Assembly: GCA_003707065.3 (NCBI GenBank)
Contig: PPXM03000007.1
Span: 124,001-188,000 of the forward strand
DNA: 64,000 nt
Direction: 5' to 3'
Source: Trigonopsis variabilis
Lineage: Eukaryota > Ascomycota > Trigonopsidomycetes > Trigonopsidales > Trigonopsidaceae
Of this stretch, positions 9,582 to 21,427 are shown in pieces; position 1 is the stretch's first letter; each line of letters begins with the position of its first letter. Made by a program: the position numbers and the translations under genes. Below the pieces are notes generated by a model. The model made no database searches, was not told the DNA's origin, and worked only from the letters and a program-made list of their open reading frames with translations.

Positions 9582-12500
9582 TCATTTGCTTCTCAGCCGT
9601 TTGCTACTCCTCCTGGCACTACTTTCAGGGGTCACAAGCACTGGCTCGAGTCGCTTGGGCGTAGTGACCCCTGGTTTGCTTGGTGTAACTTCATCATTAT
9701 CACTCTCTTGGATTTCATCATCATCACTGTTAGGTTCGGGAGATGGAGAGCTATCGCTCTCACTGCTGCTTTCATCGATCTCGTCTTCGCTCTCCGTTTT
9801 CAGTTTCCGACGGGCCCGTTTTCGGCTTTTAGGCTGGGAGGGTTTTGATTTCGAGGCCTGATCAACCGCTTTAGATTTGACCTTCCGTTTCTTGCCTCTG
9901 CCGGTCAGAGCGCGGACTGTGTCGCGGATGGACGGGACGATGTCATCAGGAAGGTGTGGCATTTGCTCAAAGGGATCGTTGTCGGAGTCATCATTAAGCT
10001 TGAGGAACAAAGTAGGAACAGGAACATCATTGGAAGTTACGATCACGGGCCAGTTATAGATTTTGCCGTACTCGAAGATAGCGGTTTGGGCGAGGTCAGC
10101 GAGGAAGTAGAGCTTGGAAGAGTATTCGGCGGATATGGCATCGGTGCAGCGCTTGACTGTTTGAGCTGCGCGATAGATGAGAGATATTGAGTCCCTGGTG
10201 GCCACAGCATCCAAATAGAAGACAAAATAGGCAGTCATGTTGATGGCCGAATCCTGGTCTTCGTCGTAATCAGGGTAGTGAGCTAGTGCACTAATCAGGG
10301 CGTAAATTAGCTGTGCCCAGATGATATCTCCGCTGCCTGCGCGAAATTTGAACCAAGCCACTATCGACTGGCGTAGAAGGCGATCGGGCTCATGGGCAGC
10401 AAACAAAAGATAGACAAGGCATGAAGGGGTAAGAGGACATTTGGCGGAATAGGACATGATTTTGGATGCAAAGATGTTTCGAACATTAAAGCAAGGGTGC
10501 TGCATGACAAGAGCAGGCCGCTCGATGTCGAGAGGTTTCATGAGAAGGCTGATTTCACGGACATGGAGGAGTCGAAGGAAGCAGATGCTTGCCGTCATAC
10601 AGAGTCGCGACTTTGTATATGATGGAGTATCCTTGGATGGAGTGATCTCGCCGTCGTGAATGAAGATACTGCTTAATAGTTTAAACACCGGCGAAGCCAA
10701 GGCTCGAAGATTTGGATCGGAAGGATCGATGGCTCTTAATCGGTTGACGAGGATTTTAAGCGCCCAGGTCTAAAAGTCAGTGAAGGAGCACTTTTGAACT
10801 TACCTTGTTTTCCGTTTCTGGTTTAAGTTGATCATCGTCAAGCCATGCTGGGTCGTCATCTCGTGCCTTGGTACGGTTAACGAGTAAGACATCGTTCACA
10901 ACAAACGCGGTAAGTTCATTGATGACGCTGTCTAGCGCTTGCGGGGAAAGGAAGACAATCTGGGATAGCGACGCCAGTCTGGAGGCACAGTTACTTGAAT
11001 TATGGGAATCAAGTCCATTATAAAGAGAATCGACTAAGGTCGTCAGCTCTTCATCGTGATCTTGGTAAGTAAGGGCAAACAGCTTGGCCGCATATCTTGC
11101 TTCCGATGGAGGCGCTTCAATGCACAATTTGGCCAAAGCTTTTTGATGCCGGCTATTAAGAGTAATGGCTTTATCATTTTTCTTGGCAATCGCAATAAGG
11201 ACTTTTAAAGTGGCCTGACGGTCACTCGAGTCCTTGTCTTGCCACAGTGTTTCCAGAAACTCCTCGACGTGGTTGATGAGAATTTCTTGGTTGCTTTGAG
11301 AAATATGAGCAAGAACTTGAAAAGCAGATTTGGACAAGGGATCCAAGTGGTTTCTTGCTGCTTCCAAATACGGCCCTATATGACTTTTATTGTAGAAGAT
11401 CGCGCCTATGCGGTATAAGAATGGCTTGAGAATCTTGTCGACTTTGCTTTTCTCAAACTTCGTTAATAATTCCTTGATGCATCGCAAGACGACTTTAAAT
11501 GACGAGGTTGGGTCTGAACATTGGGCAAGTAGACTTAACGTTCGACGGTCGTTTTCTTTGGCAATCTCATGAAGGATAGACTTGAACTTGCCCGCATCAG
11601 GAAAGACCTGACCAAGACTGTCAAGAATCGTGCCCAAATTTTTCAACACCGCCGCCTTGTCTCCTTGGAACAGTCCTCCATTATACTCATGACAAGCTTC
11701 GATAAAACGAGTGACCAGTGGGCGGTAAAAGACGCTATGTCGACTAGCTAGGGCGTAGAAGGCTTCTTTTGCTCGTTCATCTTGATCAATATCTTTGGCT
11801 ACTTCCAACAGAGCTCTTGCCCGAGTCGTGGTGTCCAAATCCCAGCCAAAAAGGTGATCATACAGTACTTGTTCCACAACTATGTTTGTATCCAGCTTAT
11901 TAATGAATACTGTATGTAGCAACCTAGCTGGGATCCACTGTAGCTCGCTCTCTTGGTCGTGTGATTTCTTGTACAGTTTTCCCAGTGCCCGGCAAGCAGT
12001 TGCACGAACTTTAGGATCAACATCACAGGTGCGCTGAGCCAAAGCTTCCAGGAATGATTTGGGCAGGCTTTTAATCACTGTGGGGCCAAACGATCCCACT
12101 CTGGCACACACCGCCTGGCGAACTTTTGCAAGTGTGTCGAGAACAAGATTAGCCAGAAGATTTGTGAACCTGCTCGAGGCTTGGTCATCCGACGCTATGA
12201 TAGTACAAAGTTGGTCGACAAAGGCAAGGCGGACGTCAGGAGATTTATCGGTGGAGCGCTGGAGCCACACTGACAAAGTCGACGGATGGGTCACTCCAAA
12301 GACCAGCTCAGATGGTTGAAGGAGAATCCTTCCGATAGTCTCAGTTGCCAAGGTGCGCACCGCGGTGTTGTCGACTTGCATTTCTCGCTCTAGCTGGTCG
12401 ATTACGGTAGTAAGCACTGTCGGAGCAGCTTTCCACAATCGAATGATTAGGTTATGAGCCCGGATTAGGTTATTGTCGGGGGCGTCTGGATCCTCTAAAG

Positions 12501-13280
12501 CCGAGACGAAATCGTCTGCTAAAAAAGAAGCTAGGTACCGACCGATTCTGTCGGGGCAGGCATTGCATACATTTGACGCCATGATGTAAGCCGGGTTAAT
12601 GGTCACTCCATCTGACATTTTCGTGAAGGGAGTCTCTGGCTCTTCTAGCCGGTAGAACTGGGTGAAGATATCATCGACCACGCCATCAGGAAGACTTGGG
12701 CATTCTTCGACCAGCTGAGCCAGAACTTCACTCATATGGGCCAACACACTTTTACTGGGATTACCCTTTGCAATGGTGAAAAATAGATCAAACAGATCTT
12801 TGATCAGCTCATCTCCTTCGTCCAGATCAGTCACCAACACGGTACTCTTGACAGTCGAAAGACTCTCCAGTAGATAGAACGCATCAGCAAATAGAGCCGA
12901 GTCGGCATTCTTTAGACCACTCAATTGCAGGACTATGAGACTAAACACAGACATCAATTCCTCCTCATCGTAAGGAGCGTTGGGAGCACAAAGGCGAAGG
13001 ATATCCGCCAAACAACATGCTACTGATGAACGCACAGGACCGCTCTTGTGTTTAACCAGTCTATTCGATAGCAGGTCTTTTGCTATATTAGTCAAACTTG
13101 ACGGTTCTATCTGCCCTTGCTCAATCGACGCCAACTCATCTCGTAAAGCCTAGCCTGTTAGGACGGTCTCCTTCGCAACATCTCGATCAAATATACCTTT
13201 AGTCGTACGATAATTTCTCCTGGATCAATCCAATTCCTCTCGCTAGGCACTATTGCCTGGTGGAATTCGAGACCCACCAT
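9582..13280 (-). CDS. PDS5: Sister-chromatid cohesion protein Pds5
   Basis: Three exons (13197-13280, 10804-13149, 9582-10769) and introns of 47 and 34 nt give 1205 aa, the usual Pds5 length. The first exon encodes MVGLEFHQAIVPSERNW..., and the join reads RLKALRDELASIEQ, the family's N-terminal helix. The second join reads PETENKTWALKILVNRL. HEAT-like helical repeats fill the body (CCLADILRLCAPNAPYDEEEL; VRLAFVDQLCTII; VRATACRALGKLYKK). The last ~110 residues are a disordered charged tail with KRKVKSK and RKRARRKLK blocks. Pds5 is the HEAT-repeat regulator that binds cohesin's kleisin and recruits Wapl, Eco1 and Sororin. It diverges from BUR6 over a 690-bp region carrying two MluI boxes close to this ATG. 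Confidence 0.95.
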
Positions 13281-13970
13281 CGTCCTTTTACCTCGTTGAC
13301 GCGTTCAGCCTGTTGACCCATCAACGCGTCCCTAATGGGAAAATTTCTGGATGTACGCAGCACATTCCGTTGCCATGACAGGACGTTTCGTCATGTGAGG
13401 TGTCAGGCACAATGAAGAAAGACAGCTTCAACGTAGAATGTTTTCTATAATGAAAACGATTTGAAATCGATAAGGCATTACATAACACTTGGTATGTAGT
13501 AGCAGTGTATTTGTCTTTTAGCGAGTTGCTGTAGACTGGTAGTACAATGACACCAGCTACGATTGTTGTAGCGTGTCATAATACTAGGGGCCATGTGTCA
13601 CTTTGTCTTTTTCCCTTACTAAACTTAGCAAGGCCGCACATCAGACCTCCGAGGCTTCCTACGTTCCCGTACTCCGACTGACTCGTCATTTACCGATCCA
13701 CCTAAACCACACCGATATGTGACTTATCTCTCGTAGTATTCTCTTTACTCTATACACCTTTTTGCTTATTTAGGTCTTGTTTTCATTCTATCCTTCACGT
13801 TGCCAAAACAACCAAAGTTTTTTAATTGACCGTGTCATCGGAAGGGGTTACCCGGCCGTCGACGCCAGGTATTATAAATGATAGCCTTTTCGGCCCCTGT
13901 CGATTGCCAATCGCAACGGCTAAGTTACAGTTACACCGACGCCAACCCTCTCTGGAGAAATTAAGTTACA
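13281..13970. other. Divergent PDS5-BUR6 promoter region
   Basis: 690 bases between divergent starts. It holds two perfect ACGCGT boxes near PDS5 and a T-rich stretch near 13740-13825 toward BUR6. I see no gene. Confidence 0.5.
13299..13329. promoter_or_regulatory. Paired MluI cell-cycle boxes (MCB, ACGCGT) upstream of PDS5
   Basis: ACGCGT is at 13299-13304 and 13324-13329, starting 19 and 44 bases upstream of the PDS5 ATG. The flanks are inverted (TTGACGCGT and CAACGCGTC), so the pair is roughly palindromic. ACGCGT is the MBF site for G1/S genes in budding and fission yeast. Function here is inferred from site identity, pairing and target gene. Confidence 0.6.
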
Positions 13971-14497
13971 ATGTCCAAACGAGATGTCAAGACGCGGTTC
14001 CCAGTGGTATGTTGTTTTGGTTGAATAGGATGAAAGCTAACATTTAGGCGCGGATAAAGAAAATCATGCAGGCAGATGAAGATATCGGTAAATTGGCCCA
14101 AGCTACTCCGGTCGTGGTGGCCAAGGCTCTCGAGATGTTCATGACGGCCTTGATCAATGAAAGCTGTACGCAGGCGAGGGAGCGAGGATCAAAAAGAGTC
14201 ACGCCTGCTCATTTGAAAGCAGCCGTGATGAATACAGAGACGTTTGATTTCCTCGGTGAGGTCGTCGCCAACTTACCAGATCTTCCTCCGGTCGGCGAGA
14301 CTCCCGAGCCAAGAAAGAAAGTCCTAAGGCCTCGAAAACGACGGATTGAAGAAGATGATGGGCCTGATGAAAGTCAGGACAAGGCAGTTAAATCCGAGTC
14401 GGCCGATGACACCAGTGAAGAGTCTTCGGTAAAAGAAGAAGACTATGGCAATGGCTATGTCGCTTCCATGCCTTCCATATCATCCATCCATTATTGA
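13971..14497 (+). CDS. BUR6: NC2 alpha / Bur6 histone-fold transcription regulator
   Basis: Exons 13971-14006 and 14048-14497, with a 41-nt intron (CTAAC near 14038), give 161 aa. The join reads MSKRDVKTRFPV then ARIKKIMQADEDIGKLAQATP. This is the H2A-like histone fold of NC2 alpha/DRAP1, continuing through ALEMFMTALINESCTQARE and RVTPAHLKAAV. The tail is acidic and Lys/Arg-rich. NC2 binds TBP on promoter DNA and represses or tunes pre-initiation complex assembly; the partner subunit is not in this window. Confidence 0.92.
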
Positions 14498-17210
14498 CTT
14501 TGCATATTAATGACTCGTTGTATACTCTATCATCTGGTGGGAATCGGCATCTAATGACCTGTATATTTGAACTCATGTTCTGTCCTGACATCGCTCGTGC
14601 TCGGTTGTTGTGTATAGTATTGGCGTCGGATTTGGTTTTATCTAATCTATCTTGGCATGTCTGTTGACTTTCGTATGCAAGAGCTCACTCTCCGTCTTCA
14701 ATAGCGCTGTTGCGATCCTTGCCTAATGGCTTGCCTTCTTTTGCTGACGTATTATCATGCTCCTGTAGGGCGTTGTATATTTTATGAATCATAGTCCTAG
14801 TTTTGGCCCCTATTGAGTGAGAGAGCCACATAGAGCACAATCCCCTGTCTTCTTGGCCTAGTTCTCACATGATATCTTGGTAGCCATGTTGCTCCTGCTC
14901 GCGACCGGATTGCATAAACCTATCTTTGTCGAATTCTTTCCTTTACTTGTCAGCTTCCTAGTGTTGTGATAGGTTAGAGATGTCACACACAATGCACGTC
15001 CAATGTAGACTCTAGTGAGCTCAGTCTGGTCGAACCAGATAAAAAAAAATTCCTACATCGCCCACGCAGTGACCATAAAGTTTGAGCGTAAGCCACTAGC
15101 GCACCCAAAAGAATTCACGAGCCCAGCATGGAAGAAAAGCAATGACAAATAATGTACCTTCTCAAACAGTTTACTGGTAAGAAAGTTCACTGGGAGCGCA
15201 GAAGACAGCGTTCTACGTTGTACACCACCCCAAGAAGAGCCAGAATACAGAAAAAGCTTCCTAATTATGGATCACAGCACTCAAAAGGTGGTGAAACGAG
15301 AATGACTGTGTGGCCTTTCGAGCAGGATGTTTGGTGGATGGAAAAGACGATTTATCATTGCCTAGGCAACTATCGATAGGTGCTTATCGAGATGGTCAAT
15401 GTCGCGTCGAAAATCTATTGTCGAGACGTCACTCTCAGGGAGGAATCGTGTGCTACAAAAGACAAAAAGCCAGCAATCTATTAGCAACTCTGAGCTGTAG
15501 TTCGCACCAAATCCAGTACATATCTTGCCAGGGAAGGATGTCGGGGCCGATCGGGTTTTCAGAGAAGAAGACCTCACGATCTCAATCTTGTCCATCGTTG
15601 GCACAGGTTTCGCCTTCGGAATCCAAATGTGAACGGGTGAGACGAGGAGCCCCACTGAGACTGAGATGTCTCGCTGGACGAAAAGGTCATCGCTCTTGTG
15701 CTTGACCCACTTGTCGATCAGCCGAGTCAGCATCATACCAGTATGACTCCTCGCTATCTTAGAACAAGCGAAAAGCTTCTCGTTAAGATCAGACCATTCT
15801 TCGCAAGACTCGGAGTCCCTGTCCTGAAACAAGGGAAACACGATTCACCGCAGTTGCCTTCAGGGAAGCCGGGAAACTCAGAGTCCTCGGGATAGTACGA
15901 GTACTCATTAGATTTGTCTCTGAACTGGTAGGGTATTGTGTCGACAGCTGGGGCCACTCGAAGACCCTGACCTGGTCGAGCGCACCCGAGAAACGAACGC
16001 ACTTCACAAGGCCAACTCTTTTCCTTTAAAGCCTTTGCATGATAATCATAGGGATATTCGAACCCTTTTCAAGTCCTTGGAGAGAGATGGGGTTCAGGAG
16101 TGCCAGGTAGAGAGTAAAGGTATGATCTCCCTGGTGCTCTTCCTCTAAGGAGATACCAATACCAAGTCCAAGAGAAGAATCTTAGTCAGGCTGCTTGGTG
16201 ATTGGGCATAGAGGCGATCGCTGAGAATCCTGGGCGGGACTACTCTTCTCGAACACCCACATACACCGAGCTCGAAAGAGGGTTTCCTCTTGGGTATCAA
16301 GGGGCTCTTGAGCGGTTGTTCTGCAAAGACCATATCTTGACAGTCTTCGCATTCATTCGAACCTTCAAGATGGAACAGAGGTTAAAGCATACAAGTCTGA
16401 ACTGACGAGACATTTGAGGTAAGATAAGCGGTAAAAGCAAAGATAAACAAGGAAAATAATGTACTGGGTAAAAGAATGTCAATAAAGCAAGAAACAAAAA
16501 AAGGTAATAAGCGAACTTCGCAAAGTGGGTAAGAAAAGTAGAGGCAGCATTAACACTGCCATTGCTTATAGGCCCAAGACAACGTCACCGATAAAACGAA
16601 CATGCAAGTTAGGCTCTTTCAATCATTTGGAGCAAACTACGGTGTACTTTGTTTGTCCATGGCAAGAACGACTAAATAGAAGTGGAGCGTCTTTAATGGA
16701 ACAGACAGGAATATGGTCAAAGAGTTTTTTTTTCTATAGTGTCTTCTAGTGGAATGGCCATAAAACTCTCAGCTATCATGCATAATGTTTCTACTGGTCA
16801 GCACAACTCATTCCAGCAAGCCGTGAAGTGATCTAGAGGAAGCTCGATAGAGCAAGCTGAGGACCTGGTCGTAACGGTGTTAGAGAAAGCCCATGGACAA
16901 ATAAAGGACTTTCCAAAGGACTTTCCAATCTGCCATTCCTTTTTTTATTGAACGGTGAATCGAGAGACGAAAGGCAGAAAAGGAGAAAAGACAGATTAGA
17001 AGGTTAATACGTTTCGTTGTCTGTTGAGACTGCGCTTACGTTTAGTTGAAAACCTTCTCAGTATACGCTCCAGCCTCTTGCTTTTTGACCAAAAAACCAG
17101 GGCCACATATTATTCTCAATCAGTTCTATCAAGGGAAAACTCGGTCCTTTTTTTTTGCAGCATCATGTAAAGCAGTTGCTATAGCGCATGTCCGGAAAAC
17201 TTGTACACGC
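14498..17210. other. Gene-poor stretch with no identifiable gene
   Basis: 2.7 kb with no gene I can identify. Frames of 60-160 codons occur on both strands around 15150-16400, the longest at 15362-15841 on the minus strand (159 codons), but none shows a recognisable domain. A perfect 12-bp tandem duplication (AAAGGACTTTCC twice) lies at 16903-16926. The compactness of the rest of the window makes this stretch unusual. Confidence 0.4.
16903..16926. repeat. 12-bp direct tandem duplication
   Basis: Two adjacent perfect copies of AAAGGACTTTCC at 16903-16914 and 16915-16926. It is short, and no function is apparent. Confidence 0.8.
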
Positions 17211-17284
17211 GGTCGGATGGTCTAGTTGGTTATGATTTCTCGTTCACACCGAGGAGGTCCCGAGTTCGAACCTCGGTCCGACCA
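17211..17284 (+). tRNA. tRNA-Val (anticodon CAC)
   Basis: Seven-base acceptor arms GGTCGGA and TCCGACC pair perfectly. The anticodon stem TCTCG/CGAGG encloses the loop TTCACAC with anticodon CAC, reading GTG valine codons. The T arm is CCGAG-TTCGAAC-CTCGG. The A box (TGGTCTAGTTGG) and B box (AGTTCGAACC) are present. There is no intron. Confidence 0.95.
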
Positions 17285-17609
17285 TAATTTTTTTTTTTTC
17301 ATTCTTTCTCAGAATACATGTATATTATGCAGAAATAATGTAAATAGTCCTGGCAAGAGACAAATTGCTTCATTCTCTGGAGAGTAACTAGATGATGAAG
17401 TTCTAGATAATGTTTACCAATCTCTACAATATTGCGACTATTTTCAATACGATTACTTCGCTATATCCAGCACTTATCAAAACCAAAGCCTTTTCCGGCT
17501 AATCACCACAGAAAAAGAAAAAGAGAACCAAAGATCGTATGCTTTCGTGCTGCTGGACAGCCGAGTCCAGGCTAGACAGCAGAGTCCACTGACATCCAGA
17601 ATACAGTAC
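17285..17609. other. Intergenic region between tRNA-Val and the oxidoreductase gene
   Basis: 325 bases, AT-rich, beginning with the tRNA's T-run terminator. Nothing else is recognised. Confidence 0.4.
17288..17299 (+). terminator. Pol III T-run terminator of tRNA-Val
   Basis: Twelve consecutive T on the sense strand, three bases after the discriminator base, the standard RNA polymerase III stop. Confidence 0.9.
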
Positions 17610-19138
17610 TTATTCCGGACCTGAGTGGAAATGGCGCGAAGGCTCCAGGCCCCGCAAGTCTGCGCTGATGGCTTTTCCGTCAAAAATCAATTCCGACATC
17701 ACCTTTCCAGTGATGGGAGCATTATTTATACCCCAGCAACTATGTCCACTGGCCAGATAAAGGTTTGTGGATGTCGTTTTGCCAATGAGAGGGCCAGAAC
17801 TAGAAGGGACGTCGAGGACGGGAAGATAACAAGCCTGTCGGCGACCAAGCCGTCCGGCGGCCAATTGATCACTGATTAAGCCCGAGTACTTGAACAAATC
17901 GGCGCAACGTTCTCGTGCCGCGCGCACGTCATCGGTAGTTTCCGGGATGCCCACGCAAGGATCCCCTTCTCCGCAGACGTAGATTTCATCTTTACGGGCG
18001 TAGATCTCGGGCGAAGAATACTGCCCGCGACCAATCTTTAGCTCGGTGAAGACAGCATAAGGGCTGACTGGCTTATCGGTGCTGATTGTGATTGAGTGAG
18101 CCCGGAGACCCGAGATGGGGCAACGAGGGAGAAGCTTTGAAGTCCAGGGGCCTGCAGTCACGATGATTCGATCGGCAGCGAGATATGTTTCTTTCGAGGA
18201 AAATCGGCTCGGGCGGCCCGACCCATTTGCAGTGCCAGTGGTCGAGCCTGACGTGACGGTAGAAGCAGTGGTGGCAATCGAGGAGGAATTAGATGAAGTT
18301 CGGGATCGTTGAGAAACGCCGTCGATGCCGTCTGTCTCATCTGGCTCCTCGCCTTCGAGCTCCTGTTCGGGGTTGTCATCCACCTTGGTTTTGGGACCGT
18401 TATAAGGACAGTAGGACACTCCGACGGCCGAGTCAGAACTCTCGTCGTAATGAATTCGGGTAACTTTGCCCAAGACCAGATTGACGCCTCCAGCCTCCTG
18501 GGCTTTCTTTAAGATGGTTGTAGTGAACTTGTGAGGGTGGACCTGGGCAGTAGTATCGCTTCCCCCGAGATAAGACCAATCAGTGATCAAATCGGCCTTG
18601 AGCCAGTCCAGATCTTTAGGAAGATGATTGCCGACTCTTGTTCCCGCATTGGAACTTTGGCCCGCTCGAGATGAAAGCTCACTTTTGAGCCCTCGACTGG
18701 CTCGGACGTTATCGTTAGGGTATGCCTTTGTAGCTCGATTTAAAGTCAGATCTCCTTCGACAGAAACAGTCTGTAGACGTCGGTAGTCCCATTCATTATC
18801 TCCATTATGCTCTTTGGCCAGTTCTTCGTGGAGCTTAAACGACTGGTTGACCAACTGACGGGGAAAGGCCCAAAGTGCCAATAGACCGCCCGCTTTCCCA
18901 CTGGCGCCACCGGCCACACGCGTCGATTCCAATATAGTGATTTTATGCAGGGTAGGGTTGAAATTAGGATGTCGAGTTAAATAGTATGCCGTACATACTC
19001 CAATGATACCAGCGCCTATTGTTGAGTTAGTCCTGATAACTTCTACTTTGCAAATAATCCCAACTTACCAATGATGACGATCTCAGCCTCCTTATCCTTC
19101 GGCAGTTTATACGCTTCTCGTGTGATTCTTTGAGCCAT
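17610..19138 (-). CDS. FAD-dependent oxidoreductase of the D-amino-acid-oxidase superfamily, Tda3-like
   Basis: Exons 19069-19138 and 17610-19015, with a 53-nt intron carrying ACTAACT, give 491 aa. The intron splits the dinucleotide-binding glycine motif; the join reads IVIIGAGIIGVCTAYYL (residues 20 onward), a Rossmann GxGxxG. Then come SGKAGGLLALW, an FAD-contact region, and a C-terminal block (CYLPVLD...GPLIGK...LYLASGHSCWGINNAPITGKVMSELI) typical of the fungal Tda3-like subgroup of DAO proteins. A Ser/Thr/Gly low-complexity insertion of roughly 60 residues interrupts the middle. The substrate is unknown. No peroxisomal C-terminal signal is seen. Confidence 0.85.
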
Positions 19139-20232
19139 GACAAATACAAAATCAAAGGGGTCAACGCCCCAGAACTAAGCTGTCTTTGTCAACCAATGAT
19201 GGGATTGGAAACCTTGGAAAAAGATCCAGACAATTAATTTAGTCGATTGACCGGATGCAGTCTTGGATCGATCGAAAATGAAGCGATTGACGAGATGTTC
19301 CCGCTTAATGTAGCAAGTGGCCTGACAGAATAAAGGTCGAGCGAGAAAACTTTTGGAGGGTAACCAGAGAAGATATGCCTCGCGCAATCGGCTTGTAACG
19401 GGTTTGGGCTCCTATCTCCCCGGAGTTTCACGACAGCCGGCGCCAAGTAGAACGACGACCAAGACGACTGCCAATACAGGCTAGGCCAGGATTTATTGCA
19501 GAGATGGTTGTATGTGGCATCACTACGAATGAGACTGGCTAGGAGAGTCCCTGGATGAGAATAATAGAAAGCGTCAAGAGATGCCTGCACTGCTAAGCTC
19601 AAGCAATGAGACGACCGCATACGCTCGCTCCATTGAAAGGCTCTATACAGAGGCTAGGACGGCTGTGAAATGGATCTTGAGAAAGGCAATGATCAAGGGC
19701 CATGCTAACTTTCTTACGCTCCAGCTCTGACCACCACCAATCCTCGACAGATTCCTAGAGTATCCCATGAGGTTCTCTATTTAGTACGTATTCATAGTTG
19801 ATTTGTGATGATGTTATGTTAGGTCTTGGAGAGCCTCGAAGTCCTTCATATAAAGTCTCTCTTTGAGAGTCAACCAAGCTGCGGGTCATTGTGTCGTACT
19901 AGAACAGAAACTATCACAGCTGCGATCCAAGGTTGATAGCCAATACAAAAGAGATACACTATAGTTTCGATCATGGCATGACAGGCTCGTATAATTCAAT
20001 AAGCGCCCATAATACCTAGGAAAAGAGGTCACTCACCAAGAGAGTTTCCGCTCAGGCAAAGTTCCAAAATCCCAGATAATCATTGCCATAAAGGGAATTT
20101 ATTACAAACTACCCGTACTGACGCCTTATTGATCAACCGTCAGTAGCCAAAGCGCATTGCTCAGAGTGCTCCTAATTGCTGTCGTCAAGTGAGCTCAATC
20201 TTTCTTCGCGCACAGCAACCAGCAAACCTTCA
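19139..20232. other. Divergent intergenic region
   Basis: 1.1 kb between the oxidoreductase and eIF2B beta. A 128-codon ATG-started frame on the minus strand (19234-19620) has no recognisable domain, and I do not call it. No RNA gene is seen. Confidence 0.4.
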
Positions 20233-21381
20233 ATGTTGGCCTTTGCCCAGACCAAAGATCCGGCTATAGCCACAGAAATCTTTATAAGGTAATGCGATCT
20301 CCGCGTGGATCCTCTAACCGTCAGTCAACTCAAGCGTCGACAAATCCAGGGGCCCTACGAGACGGCGTTTGCGACCGCCCAGCTTCTACTGCGAGTGGTC
20401 TCGGCAGCACGATGGACCCATATTGATCAACTATTCAACCAAGTTCGAGTTTTGGGGCGACGGCTGGTCGCTGCTCAGCCGAGTGAAGTTGTGATTGGGA
20501 ACATAGTCCGGAGAGTGCTATACCTGATTCGGGAAGAGTGTCAAGACGATGAGTCAGAAGGCGACATTGGTGAAAATCCTTATTCATCTACTCTTATCAC
20601 CTCACTTTTCAATCTTCTTTCTACGCGGACAGATACCGTCGCGACTGTGGATCAATCGAGCAACCCGGTCCACCTGAATGTCAAGAACGACGGGCGGGAG
20701 CTCAAATCATCAATCATAGGAGGCATTCAAGACCTAATTGACGAGATTTCCAACGTGGATGACCCCATTGCGTCCATGTCGCTGGACATGGTGCACGAGA
20801 ACGAAGTGCTGTTGACGCCAACCGCATCGTCGCCGAGTGTGTACAAGTTCCTCCTCCGCGCGAGTACCAAACGAAAGTTCTCGGTTATTCTAACCGAGTC
20901 GTCACCCAACAAGACCATAGAAAGCCTGCAAATGGCCAAGCGGCTGTCTGCGGCAGGCATAGAAACCATTGTCATTCCAGATTCCCATGTCTATGCAGTC
21001 ATGGGACGGGTGGGTAAGGTTGTCATAGGCCCGGCAGCCGTACTGGCCAATGGAGGAGCCATCGTCGACGGGGGAGTACGGCTTGTGTGTGAGTGTGCTA
21101 AAGAGCACAAGACTCCAGTCTTGGGATGTGTCGGAATCTATCGATTATCTCCAACTTATCCATTTGACACCACGTCGCTCTTGCAAGTCGGCGATCCAGG
21201 AAAGGTCCTTGAGTATAGAGACGCAACCATGGTTGACAAGGTCGATGTCGTGAATCCTTTGTATGACTATGTGGATCCTGATTTGGTGGATCTATATCTT
21301 ACAAACGTGGGAGGTTATTCTCCCAGCTTTATGTACAGAATTGTTTTGGATAACTACAGTCCCGAGGATGTGCAGTTATAA
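20233..21381 (+). CDS. GCD7: Translation initiation factor eIF2B beta subunit
   Basis: Exons 20233-20288 and 20325-21381, with a 36-nt intron (CTAAC at 20314-20318), give 370 aa. The join reads EIFISQLKRRQIQGPYETA. This is followed by the family signatures ATAQLLLRVVSAARW and VRVLGRRLVAAQPSEVVIGNIVRRVL. The C-terminal Rossmann-like half has FSVILTESSPN, AGIETIVIPDSHVYAVM and VVIGPAAVLANGGAIVD, as in eIF2B alpha/beta/delta regulatory subunits. eIF2B is the GDP/GTP exchange factor for eIF2; the beta subunit senses phosphorylated eIF2 alpha. It converges with the MARVEL gene, 46 bp away. Confidence 0.95.
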
Positions 21382-21427
21382 CGTGTATTATAGAAAAAGA
21401 AATCCTCCTGAAAAGCATCTTTGTACA

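Noticed and set aside
9586-9861. 91-codon Leu/Ser-rich plus-strand frame
   Set aside because: It is antisense to the acidic, Ser-rich tail of PDS5; its composition follows from the opposite strand.
15754-16007. Minus-strand frame with a VRSFLG-like string suggesting a retroelement
   Set aside because: The match is only a few residues long, and the sequence around it does not resemble any retroelement domain I know. No terminal repeats were seen.
18920-18925. ACGCGT boxes at about 18919 and 42657
   Set aside because: They lie inside coding sequence of the oxidoreductase and RCE1, not upstream of a gene, so were not counted as promoter elements.
19234-19620. 128-codon ATG-started minus-strand frame upstream of the oxidoreductase
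   Set aside because: No domain, signal or coding bias that I can see. The position fits the promoter or leader of the oxidoreductase gene.
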